Shown here: positions 24,801 through 61,800 of the stretch, in pieces
Position numbering within the stretch: the first letter of the stretch is position 1
Layout of the letters: the number at the start of each line of letters is the position of its first letter
Origin: Aquila chrysaetos chrysaetos
Taxonomy: Eukaryota > Chordata > Aves > Accipitriformes > Accipitridae
DNA length: 64,000 nt
NCBI RefSeq assembly: GCF_900496995.4
Contig: NC_044005.1
Location: forward strand, 25,797,363 to 25,861,362
Direction of reading: 5' to 3'
The notes under the pieces: model-generated
Told to the model about the DNA's origin: nothing
What the model saw: only the letters and a program-made list of their open reading frames with translations
Database searches by the model: none
Program-made: the position numbers and the translations under genes

Positions 24801-27800
24801 ATGCATGAACAAAAGACATTTTAGGAACTGTAAGACAGGGCAGAGCAAGGTTTGGGGAAGAGAGGGCTCCTTTCTGAAAGCGACTGCTCCTGTTTTGGGC
24901 GTACGGGTGGTGTCACTGTCTTTCATGCTGGCCCTCTGAATATTTAGTTGCACCTGATGTTTCCAGCAATGCACAAGTGACCTTAAAATCATCCCTTACA
25001 AAGCTTTCCTCTTTGTCCCTATCAGATGTTGCTAACTTTTATCCCATCTTGGATTTTTTAAGCAAACTCCCCACTGATTATGCCAAGCGCCTGCACTGGG
25101 TATTTGCATGGCATGAAATGGCTTTTCCTGCCACATAGGGCAGGGCAAGGCCTCTTTCCAAATGACAAGAGCTACTGCTGTTGCAGATGAATGCCAGGAG
25201 GGCAGACAGCTCATCTCTACCTGAGCTCCAGCACCAAGGCAGCTTTCACAGACCCTTCCACCCTGTCCGAGCTCTCACCTTTTCAGATGCCATGGTCAGT
25301 ATGTGCAGTCTACTCCAGGAAACGAAAACAACCTCTTTGCTTTCCCTTTTATCTCAGCTGGGATGGGGGAAGGCTTCTCTCCTAAAGCCAATGAGAAAAG
25401 GACTATGCTCCCAAATCTGTGCCCAGGGCACAAAACCAGCCAGTCAGATACAATCCTGAGTGACTGCTGTCAGCTGCATCTGCCTCTCTGTGTGCTGTGC
25501 TGCAGCCCCAGCCCTGATATCAGAACCATTAACCAGCTTTGAGGTTGGAAGCACATTTAGGAACCATCCTTATTTCCCTAGCTTTTTGTTCAGAAATACG
25601 TAAGATATCTAGAGAGCGTGTCAGGCTCTCAGCAGTTGCCAGTGCAGAAATATAGCCCTGGGGAACAAAACAAGGAAACCGAAGCCACATGCAGAATTTC
25701 TGTTTCACTAGGGAATGACTGCCAGCTCCCTGAACAGGGGCTGCCTTTGTGGGGAGGTCCCTTAGGATCCTCCTGTGGCCCTCCTCCCATCAGTACCAGC
25801 CGGTGCAGAGGGTTTTCTATGTTGCAGGCCTGGGAGAGGCTGCTACTCTGCTCCCAGGCCAACTTTGTGCAAAATATGAAGCTCGCTTTTTTGTGTTATG
25901 GTCTTTTCTTTCCACACAGGAAATTGGTACTCATGCATGTCTCTAAATAAACCCATAATCACGTCTCTTCTTCCTTCCATAGATCCCATGGCGTGCCAGG
26001 GATCTCTCTGTGTCTCCACCCTCCCAAAATGCATAGAAATTGTACCAAAGAAGCAAGGCAGAAAAAGTCAGGGATTTGCTCACTGACACACAATCTGTCA
26101 ACAGAAAACCAGAGAGACCCCAAGGATCTCTGTGCTCCAGTCCTCTTTGTAAACTTGATCCTTCTCTTACAGTTTATACTGGTTCAAATAACTTTAAATG
26201 AGGTATGCATTTGATTAAATTACTCTAGTCAAAGTTTACTGAAGAAATGCTTTATAAGTGAGGAAGGAAGTGATGGCAGTATTGGCAACACTTTTGTGGA
26301 CAAAGTATTTACTCATTTTCTTAAATTCTCTGCTTCTAGAATCAGGGTATTAGAAATCTCAGCTACGCTTTTTTTCAAATGTCTACCCTGCTGGGTTGCA
26401 GGGAAAGAAACAGAAACTATGACTTCAAAAGGGAAACATACAGCATTCATGACATACTATTTTTACTTGTTTTTCCTGGGGAATTTGCTGATGATTTTTT
26501 GGCTCAGAAATTCATGTCCTTCACCACATCTGTTCTGCACTCTGGCCTCTGAGCTGACAGAGACATTTCTCCTGATCCTCTCTACAGTTCTTTGTTGTTT
26601 TTGCAGCCTGCGCTATCACTTGTAATAAATTGTGCTAAGCTAATTGCTTCACTCTACAGTTTCAAGGCCCCGGGGGATTTCACCAAAAAGAACATGGAAA
26701 ACAACCCATCCCTCAGCTGGGAGCTCTCTCTCCAGGGGCTGGGGCCAGGAGTGATCTCCTGAGTTCATGCTGTTTTGCTCCCAGCAGCAGGGCAGATCAC
26801 AGGCCAAACAATCAGCTAAGTAAAGACTAGAGACAGCAGGAGTGTTTTGTCCTCAGTGAACAGGTTCCAGAGTGACATATCTAAGTCTTCCTCAGACGAA
26901 GAGCTGAGCATGGGCCAGGGAAGTAGCAGGGAAGAACTGCCTCCATTTACAACCCCATGGGGTACAATCCCCATAAGCTGCAGGTAAGACCAGTTGGAGC
27001 TGGAAGGACAGCAGGAGGACAACATTTGCTCGATGTCTACTGAGATTTCTGGTTTTGGTTCTGTTTTCATTTTCAGCAGCAGTGGTACAGTGAGGAAAAT
27101 TTGGGCTTAAATCCCAATCCAGAGTAAAAATCTGGGAAATGCATTTCACTGTTTAGGAAGATGGAAGAGACACCCCAAACTTTTGTGTGTTGAGATCTCA
27201 GCCTGTCTGCTTCAGTATGGTCTCCTCTGGATACCACCTCTTTCCAGGCTATATTTGGGATGTACTTGGAGAGGCAAAGTCTTTCTTTCATCTGTTTCTT
27301 GAGACCCATCACTCCAAGCAGCCTGCACACACGGATTGATGCACGGATTGATGCAGAAGAGCTACCCATGTGGGACAGGAGACAGAAGACTGCTCCTTGG
27401 AGGCTTGCGCAGGGGAAATCTCGGTGTCTGAAAGGCACCACTTGTATTCTGCTGGCTTAAAATGTAAAGGTATAAGCAGAGGAACAGGTTTGCTCCTAAA
27501 CCCTCAGTATCTCTGCAGCAGGTGTTGGTCTTAACAGCTATCATGGATAAACTATCTTAAGTGAACACCACCACTGCTTTGAAAGGTATTAGTTTTATTT
27601 AGCATGGGGGCAAATTCCTTGCTCTCCAGTGGACAGAGACGTGGGTGCAGGCCGGGGCAGCAGAAATCTAAGAGACGCTGTGCAGGGCGGTGCAGTCCTC
27701 CCGGCAACCGCCGTCCCGGCCTTTCCGCGGAGGCCGGGGCACCAGAAGCTGATTTAGGCCGCGACCCCAGTCAGCTGCCGAGGCGGGCGGCGAGGCTAAA

Positions 27801-27959
27801 CCGAGCGAGGCCCGCGCCGGCCGAGGGCGGACAGCCGCCGCCCGGCGCCCCGCCGCCGCCATCGCCCCCCGCTCCCCTCCCTGCCTCCCGCCCGGCGGGG
27901 CCGCTCCGCAGGGAGAGCGCCGAGCCAGCACCGCGTACCTTGGCCGCGGCAGAGCTCAT
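18821..27959 (-). CDS. GSTZ1: Maleylacetoacetate isomerase / glutathione S-transferase zeta 1
   Basis: Coding exons in transcript order: 27959-27939, 24735-24684, 23948-23881, 23073-22993, 22514-22389, 21849-21774, 20955-20903, 19636-19587, 18947-18821. Their 654 nt encode 217 residues; human GSTZ1 has 216. All splice phases agree. The enzyme isomerises maleylacetoacetate to fumarylacetoacetate in tyrosine breakdown using glutathione, in cytosol and mitochondria, and also dechlorinates dichloroacetate. Visible marks: the active-site motif [11 protein letters not shown] (SSC at residues 16-18), [21 protein letters not shown] split around exon 3, the loop [13 protein letters not shown] with its proline, the QS glutathione-binding pair at the exon 4 end (residues 73-74), and the helical-domain stretches [32 protein letters not shown] and [15 protein letters not shown] at the C-terminus. 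Exon 1 encodes only MSSAAAK. Residue 79 is His where human has Glu (IIHYLE). The gene is head-to-head with POMT2. Confidence 0.97.
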
Positions 27960-28081
27960 CCCGCGCCGCCACCCTCCGCGGGGGCTGCAGTGTCAGCCCC
28001 GTCCCGGCCGCGGAGGGTCGCCCCCTCACCTCAGGGCTCGCCCGCAGCTGTGACGGCCGCCGCGCCCCGCCTCCGGGCAGG

Positions 28082-28100
28082 ACTACATCTCCCAGCGTGC
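28082..28100 (+). promoter_or_regulatory. ZNF143/THAP11-type ACTACA-TCCCAG motif, copy 1
   Basis: ACTACATCTCCCAGCGTGC closely resembles the ACTAYRnnnCCCRnMATGC motif bound by ZNF143 and common in vertebrate bidirectional promoters. It is followed by CACGCG, as in extended ZNF143 sites. It lies between the two start codons. Confidence 0.7.
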
Positions 28101-28125
28101 CACGCGCCCCTCCCGCCCGCCCCGG

Positions 28126-28144
28126 ACTCCGTCTCCCAGGATGC
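28126..28144 (+). promoter_or_regulatory. ZNF143/THAP11-type motif, copy 2
   Basis: ACTCCGTCTCCCAGGATGC is a second copy, 44 bp after the first and on the same strand. The CCCAG-ATGC core is kept and the ACTACA half is degenerate. Confidence 0.55.
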
Positions 28145-28185
28145 GCCGCGCCCGGCCCGGTGCTGCGCGCGGCGGAGGCCCGCGG

Positions 28186-53874
<25,689 letters not shown>

Positions 53875-56571
53875 AGCCAGCGAAGGGAGCCTGGGAACAG
53901 CGGATGAGAAGCATGAGATCTGCTGCATGTCAGACTGATTCTGGTGCTTTGGAATCATGTGACACTAAAATGTCCTCTCTGGAGAACTCTGGGTATAGTA
54001 GCCCTGTTGCTTTGGCATTTGTTTGCACTGCCTGCATTGGAAGATGCAGAGGATGACCACGAGAAGGTCTTCTTAAAAAGACTCATGTCCTGAATCCTTA
54101 GGTTATATTCCTGGACAACTGGCTGCTTAAATCCCAATTCTTTCAAGCAACATATATCAGTCAAACAGCAGTGGCATTCCAGCAGTCAGACCAGTACAAG
54201 TTGGAGGCTGTGTGTAGTTGCATGTTCACAAGTATGCGCGTGTCTTCCTTCCTGTAATCTAAACACCGTTACAGTTTGAGAGCCAGACAATGTCTGAGAC
54301 ATTAGGACTTTTATCATGATTAACAACCTTTCTTATGGTGAGGTTTTTGAAAGCTTCATATAGGCATCTGGGGACCTCCATTCTACCCTGCCCTGGCTGT
54401 CTGCATTTTTTTTTATTCTGACCCTGAATTTTTACAATGTGACTGAACAGGGTCTACTTGACATCTCCTGAGCCACTGTGCCTTGCCTGTCTCCCAAGCC
54501 CTCTGCAGACAGAGGAGATGGAGATTGTTTATCCCTCTATACTTCCTTGCTTCCTGGTCACCTTTAATAATTGATAAGAATCACCTAGCAGGCCTGTGCT
54601 CAGAGCCAGACTGTTCCAGCTCAGCACTTTGTAGCTTCTTTGCAGTTCTGTCTGAAACTGCTAAGGAAATTACAGTGGAAATAGCAGGTGATTTATTTTC
54701 TGCCCCAGTATGCTGTGAAGACCAGCTTCTTGGGTGTGTACTACAGACTGAAATGATAGCTTGGAAATTTTACAGACAGCTATCATTCATCTTTTGATCC
54801 CAGCTATTCCAGTGCCAGTACCTGTGCTTTTAGGGGGAAAGCTTCATCTTAATGAATGTAGCATCTGCAAAACTGGCTGTCAGTGCCACGGTATCTGCTC
54901 ACTGTATTCCAATATTGAGCAAGTTCCCTTTCATAGATAGCTGAACATCAAATTACTGTATTGAAGGAAGTGTGAGGCCAGGCAAAAATTCTTTGTCTGT
55001 TAAGTGTCAAGAGCCATTGGATGTTGAATCTACCCCCTCCAAGAAAGCGGAATTCTATTTATCAGGTGCCTTTCTCCAGTGTTAGGTCTATTTTTGTAAA
55101 TGTTCCTTTCATTCCATCTCCTACTCTTCACCCAATTTAAATTTCTTGTCACAGTTCAAGGTTGCTACCTTGTAGCATCCAACATGAATGACCCCAGCTG
55201 TGTTCCTGTCTCAAGAAGTAATATTTGCAAAACTCTTTTGTGTATGTTTCAAGGAACTCAAGCCTTTCATTTCAGAGTTCTTGCTCTGCTTCTCAGCCTT
55301 GCATCAAAATTACAGTTACAAGGAGAGCAGCAGGTGAGTGTGTCTGTCTTTTAAACGTGAACCGTGCATTCATTTCTCTTACCAAACCTTTAATCCTAAT
55401 GTATTTCCTACAACACAGAAGGGCTGCATTAGCATAGTTGTTCTGTGGGGGGGACTAAGACTTCAGTCAGACTTGCTTTCATTCCTCACTATTAGAGATC
55501 CATAGCATTGTTCAGTAAGGCAGCTGCTTGCTATTGTTAAGGCTCTGGCTTGGTATGTCACATCTCTCTCTAGAAGTTGACTCCTACAGACACTAACTCA
55601 GATGGTATGGACCTATGCTTTTGATTCTAAAGGTTTTGAGTTAATCACCTGCTGGTAATGCATGGTGGGAAGTCATTGCACTAATTAGCTCCTGAGTTTG
55701 ATGATTCTTTTCCACTTGCTATTGCAGGAAGTCTTCCCACCTGCATGAGCCAGGGGTTCATGGAGGTGATATATATGCAAGAAGGATGAGGGAGAAGGCT
55801 GCAAACTTCTTCAGATCCTGCTTGATCTGACAAGCTGCAAATTGTTAACTGTTGACAATGTGGCATGCAGACAGTGCAGTGCTGCCTTTGTAGCAATATG
55901 ATTCAGCACCTTCTACTCTTGGTGAGATTATTGGCTTAATACCTTGCTATCCTGAATATGAGCTTTCCCTAAGGTAGTCCCATTGCCATGGGGAGGATTT
56001 GCCAGAAGAGCTGATAAAAGCCATGATTTAAAGTGCAGGGTTTTTTCCAGCACATACAATCACAGACTTGCCCTTAACAACAAAAAAACCGAAGAAACTT
56101 GTGAGTGTTTTGGAATGACAGTTTCTGACACTCTTTATTCATCAAATTAAATCTGTGGGAAAGCAAAAATCAACTCAGTAACCATGGTTACTTCAACTAT
56201 TATGAAGAGGTCAGCTTTGTAGGAGCTGCCTGAGGAAGATGAACCAGTGTGTTCCTTGACCAGGGTCCCTGTATCCTTTAGTACTAATAATTTTTAGGCT
56301 GGGGATTGGCAGCTGAGTTTGGGGATTGGCCAGCTGAAGGTGCAAATGTCATGCTCCCATCCCACCTTCCCGTGCACAAGCCCAGCTTCTGTTTCAATAC
56401 AGGCAAAGGTTTATTTTTCTTTAGGACTGCCGTTTCAGAAATCCTCTGAGAGCACTTGATTGACATTGAGACTAATCTATTTCTTAGGCCTTTTATGCTG
56501 GTAAGGGGATGGAGGCATACAGTGAAAAAAATCTAGCTATTCCACAAGAGGGAGCAACCTCCAGCAGAATC

Positions 56572-56595
<24 letters not shown>
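56572..56595. repeat. poly(T) tract
   Basis: Twenty-four consecutive T residues on the + strand, downstream of POMT2. Confidence 0.9.
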
Positions 56596-56604
<9 letters not shown>

Positions 56605-58698
56605 TTAAAAGTATTAAAAGGTCTACATTTGAAGACTAGAGGGCAGACATTTCCTCTGCACCCTCTGGACTCCAAGGGTTGGGTTTTCAAGTAAGCGTAA
56701 ATTGATGTTGGTTTGTTTTCTTTCAGGAGAACAATACTGAAAAATTATTTTAGTTAGAATTTGGCCTTCAGTATTTGCTTCTCAAAACAAAATCTGTCAG
56801 GCCATAGCTGGAACATAATAGTAACCAGTATTTTGTGAGGTCAATAAAAGATGATAATTGGGATTCCCTTGCTGACTCTGACTTAAAATGTCTAAGTGGT
56901 GCAGACATGAGGCAATGGGTGCAGGGTACTCTTTGCTTTCTGAATGGAATTTGGACTGCTTCAGTTTTTCCATTTGTGCTTGTGGAATGAGTTCAGGTTC
57001 ATTTTGAGGACTGCTTATTAGTCGTCTTCCCCAGTCATGTGGAAAATAGCTAACAGTGCTTTCTGAGGCCGGAAGATGCTATTCTCTGGTGCAGCTGCTA
57101 TCTCTGAGCTTTGCTCGACAGGGCTCCTTTTATCGCTGGCAAAGTATTTCATCAAACTGTATCCGTGGATTCAAATCACAAAAAGCTGCAGGCTGCCATA
57201 TTCCCTGCTTCAAATTCCTTTTTATGTGTAAACTCTATTTTCACCTCTGCAGTCTTTGGAGGATGGATAGAAGGCCTTTTGGCTCATCTAGCTTCATCCT
57301 AGACTAGACAATCCATCCATCTTAAAAGGTTTCTGTTAACAGTCGCTTCAGGAATCTGATGCACGCACGCCTATTGCAGCAGCAGGGACTGGCCTATTTC
57401 CAGGAACTGGACTACTCATGCTATGAGACAGAAATGTGACTGGGAGGAGGATTTGAATGGAGATTCCTGTACCAAGGTTGCCCTTGGTCCAGGTGGAGGA
57501 CTTTGTGTCATGCACTGCTTACCAGCATCATTCACAGCCCTGTGGGTGGGAGAGCCACCACCACACTCTCATCTGCAGAGAGTTTTCTTTTTGCACCTTG
57601 ACTGGAATGACTTATTGATGCACAAAGGGCATTGACAGGATCTACCTTCTTATATCTCCCTCCTTCCTCCTGCTTCTTCAAGTATGCCCAAAGTACAGAA
57701 CATGCCTTTGCTTCTCCTCCAAATTAAAGGCTGTGCATCCATTTCTTACGGGTGTCTGAACAAGGGGTAGGGCAGGACACCTCGTAGTATCCTGAGTGGA
57801 TGAATACCTGTCACGTGCACTGAGAGCAAAACCAGAAACTTGTTATGGAAAAGTAAACTAATGTGTTATTTAACAGTTCCCTCCTGTCCCTCCATTATCC
57901 CTCTGAGCATTGTTTTTGAGGGACTTGAGAGTGAACCAGCTGTCAACGTGGAAACACAGGCATTTACCTGAAATTCTCCATTGCCATGCTTAGCAGTTTC
58001 CGTTCCAGAGGCCGTGCCTTTTGTGACTTACACTCTGGGTTGGCACTCTGCGTGCAACTACCATTATAACACTGTTTCCTCCTCTCAGGATCCTGCTGGC
58101 AATGTGAAAATCTCCCTAGCAGTACCCTGTGCCTCCATCAGCTGGGAAATATAGGTAAGATTCCCACCCCCCACCCCCACCCCTTTACAGTGAGTGGCCC
58201 CACACATTAGCAAGTGTGTGTCATGCAAGCAAAAATGTGTGGAGTGTTAGAACATCATAAGGCTCTTTCCTGCTGGGAAAGGAAGGCTGAGGGTAAGAAC
58301 ACCACCTCCATAGCACACTGCTCTCTTTGGGGGGCTGTGGGCTGCAAGCAGTCAGGACTGAGAATTGTCTCTGTCTTTTTTGAAGTGCTAAGACCTTGGT
58401 TGCATGGTTGGTTGTGAGTTGCTTTACTTTTTAAACTCCCTTATACTCTTTACTTGAATGTCAAGGGCTACAATTTCACAAATAATATCTGAGGTAGGTG
58501 ACATATTAGCACAGAAACCACTCCTGCTGAATTTGTAATTGGTCCTAAGACTGCCAAGTGAGTTTATTGTGTTTTACAAGAGATGCTGTTTAGAGCCATC
58601 CTTGGAGAACTTGCCCCAGACTGAGCAAGAGTTTGGAACAGCAGTGACAGGGATTCTTTTGTAATTCTGTCCTGTATTCTGAACCTTTCTTACTAATG

Positions 58699-58735
58699 CT
58701 GTGTGTATGTGTGTGTGCGTGTGCGTCTGTCCATA
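58699..58735. repeat. GT-rich microsatellite
   Basis: An imperfect (TG)n stretch with A and C interruptions, in the POMT2 3' region. Confidence 0.7.
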
Positions 58736-58868
58736 AACTGAATGTCTTTTAACTAAGGTGTAATTACTGCACCATACGGTGTGGATGGGAGAATGTTTCC
58801 TTGAGCTATAACTGTATTTTGTACAGGAGATAATGGAAAATGAGGTAGAATTTGGAATTTAATTTTGT

Positions 58869-58874
58869 AATAAA
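58869..58874 (+). terminator. candidate distal POMT2 poly(A) signal
   Basis: AATAAA followed by T-rich sequence (TTCTTTC, then TTTTTTT at about 58915). It would give a 3' UTR of about 5 kb. AATAAA at 56843 is a proximal alternative. Confidence 0.35.
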
Positions 58875-61800
58875 TACTTCTTTCAACCATTCTCTTTGCG
58901 TCTAGATCTTGGGGTGTTTTTTTTCCCCTTTCCTCTCTCCCTCACATGCCCCTTGAAGTAGCAACATGAACTTTAAATGGACCCATTGGAAAGTTTGATG
59001 TAGGACAATGGTGATCTACATCAGCTTTTAGCACACAAGTGTTGCCGGACTGCAATTCTAGGAGGTCAGGTTTTACTGCACTCCAAGCAATGTGCTGATA
59101 AGCACAGCAGGAAGTGAAACTGGTACATTTGGATGAGAATAAAGTACTGTCAGTTGAAGCAGGTTTACTTCTCCATGTTAAAGATCTGTTAAATTGTAAA
59201 TATGTATAGTATGTCAGGTTTAATGGGTATATTCATCAGGCTTCTAGTAGATTGCCTATGGACACTTCATTTGACACATCAAGCACTTTATTCAAGAACA
59301 CAACATTTTTCTATAAGTCATTCTTATGTTGAATGTGTAGTGTCCATAACATCAGACTGATGCACAATTTTGTACAAATGAGGCCCTTGCTGTGAACTAA
59401 ATGTGAGAGTCTGTAATAAAACTGGAATGCTGTAAATTGGAATCTGGCTCTATGCCAGGCTGTAGTGACAGGGTAGCATATACTTTTGAGTGTAGTGTAA
59501 CAAGGGGTTGCCATCCTTGGGGTGGAACTAGCTGGGGAAAAACAAAATACAGCCTTCTTATTTGGGGCTACACATTGATGCCCAGATCGGTGCTGGAGGA
59601 GAGCCAAACCAGTCTGTTTAGACATGTTCCAAGGGCTGCTAAAGTAAAGCCAGGACAGCTAGAAACTGGACTATGGACTGCACAAGGTGATACAATAGGC
59701 TAATAGGTGGTTACTGAAAAGCCTGTTGGCATCTTGTATTGCTTCAGAAAGTGCAAGTTGGTCTTTGGATATTGTCTGATCGGGGCTATTGTTCCGGAAG
59801 GAAGGACTGCTGATACAGAAGCTGTGCTAGAATGTAGGGACACCTCCATAAGGAAAAGGCATGAAGTATTGTTCAGAAAATGCTGATAATATCTGAAGTA
59901 AAGTTTTACTTCTCACTGCCCTCTAAAGGAAGAATGGGTTCTTTCTGCAGGTAAGTGATCTCGCGTGTGTGAACACTGGTGACTGATTTCATTGGCATTT
60001 GATTTGAACCTGCCAGGTTTCTAGCCTTCTAAATTCCAGCCATCATTCTGTTACGTGTTCCTCAACAAGAATGAGGCTTTTTTATAACGTGGTCTTTTAG
60101 TGCAGATTTTGTGCTCTGTCTTCAAGCCGCTGCTTAATCTTCTTTTTGCTAACCAAATAGAAATTTTCAATGCAGGTTGCTTTCTCTAGCCCTCAGTCTC
60201 CCATGCCTCTTTTCTCTTTTTCTTCAGTTTACCCATTTGGCTTGTCAAACTGTATAGTGTCTTCCAACATCAGTCTCCCCAATTCCATCTGCTGAAATAA
60301 ATCTTCATTGCTCCTACCACTGCTTCCTGGTTTACATCCAAGGATTGTGGTTGTCATACACTTTGGAGTTGTTTTCTAATACGCCATCTCTAACTTTGTA
60401 GCTCTGGCCCATGTAATGCATGCTCTGGAAATAGAAAGTTTGTGCTTTATCTGAATGGGCATAGTCTACTGAGTGTTATGATTGCTGTAAATTGCTTTGT
60501 CCATGTTTACCATTCTTGCAGTCATTGTTTTATCTCCAGATTTCATCCAAAGCTAGTCATCCTGCTGTCTTGCAGCTGACAAAAGGTAGTTTGTAGGCTT
60601 CATTCATCTGACCTTTTTTTTTTTTTTTTCACCGTGTATTTTAGGATGAGGTAGTTCTGAAGTACCTGGGTTTCTCCATTGACCAGAAAGGCGGGTTAAG
60701 TTACTTGCCCATATGAAGGCATCTGTGTTGGGTCAGCTGAGTCCCACCCTGGCAGTGTGCTGATCCCTTGGAATGCTTTAGGAACAATAACTATTTGGCT
60801 ACAAGGTGGAGAAGGAAACTAGCTGAGAATTGGGAAGGTTGAGATGAGAATGTGAACATGCGTAAGATGGTACATCTTTAAGATTTATGAACTGTGTGAG
60901 AACAGCCAAATAAAGCCAGTGCAGCTGAAGAAAGTGAATTTAAACAATTTGATAACTTCCAGGCAAAATCCCATTGGAAGCAAGTCTGAGGAGCAATATT
61001 TGAATAAAGTCAACAGGAACAGAAGCACCAACTATCCCAGTGCAAAGCAAGGCCAGGAAGAGCCAAAGATGAGAAGCTGAGTAGCAAGTTATTAATTGAC
61101 TTCAAATACAAGAAAGAAGCATCCAGAAAGTAAGAACTCAACTTACTAAGGGCTGCTATGAAAGAGTCATGCGGAGGGGGGAAGCAAAAAGGGTGCTTCA
61201 CAAAATGAACACATAATGAGGAATATCAAAGTTAATGAAAAACTGTCAGGACATAGGTAGTAAGAGATGGATCAAGAATTAGACCACTACTTTGCAGAGA
61301 CAGAAAGGCATGAACTGATGGATCACTCTGAAAAGTTGTACACCCATCTTCAAATGCTTTTTATAATAAATCCCCTACTGGGTTTTTTGTTATTTTCTCT
61401 ATGCTGTTTTTTATCAGGCTAGTTAGTTTCTTCCTTACTTACTCAAAAAGTCCAAACAGGATGATTATTGCCACATTTTATACTCTATAGCCTACTGAAA
61501 TTTCATTGTTTCAAGCATTATTAAAAAAAAAATAACAATAAGTAGGTTGGAGATCCCCTCAGGCAGCTCTTGTAGGACTCATGGGTGCAAGCTATCTGTG
61601 CCTGCTGATTTTAAGTCTTTATTACTAACAGTTGCTGTTTAACATCCTATTTAGTTACTAATGGATTGGAAAGTGCTTTATGATGTGGCATAAGTACATC
61701 ATTCTCCTCAAGACAGAGCCACAATATTTATTCAATGCTTAGGCGTTTTTGACTCTGGAGTTTGCAGGTACAAAATTTCTCACTGAACCGGAGAATTATT

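Larger units (their letters stand above)
53875..58874 (+). other. POMT2 3' UTR and downstream sequence
   Basis: No further coding exon was recognised after the POMT2 stop. Candidate poly(A) signals are AATAAA at 56843-56848 and 58869-58874. The second is preceded by a GT microsatellite at about 58700-58730. A 24-base T run lies at 56572-56595. The true end of the transcript cannot be fixed from sequence. Confidence 0.45.

Noticed and set aside
27328-27356. Two copies of a 12-13 bp CACGGATTGATG unit
   Set aside because: Only two copies in tandem in GSTZ1 intron 1; probably a chance local duplication.
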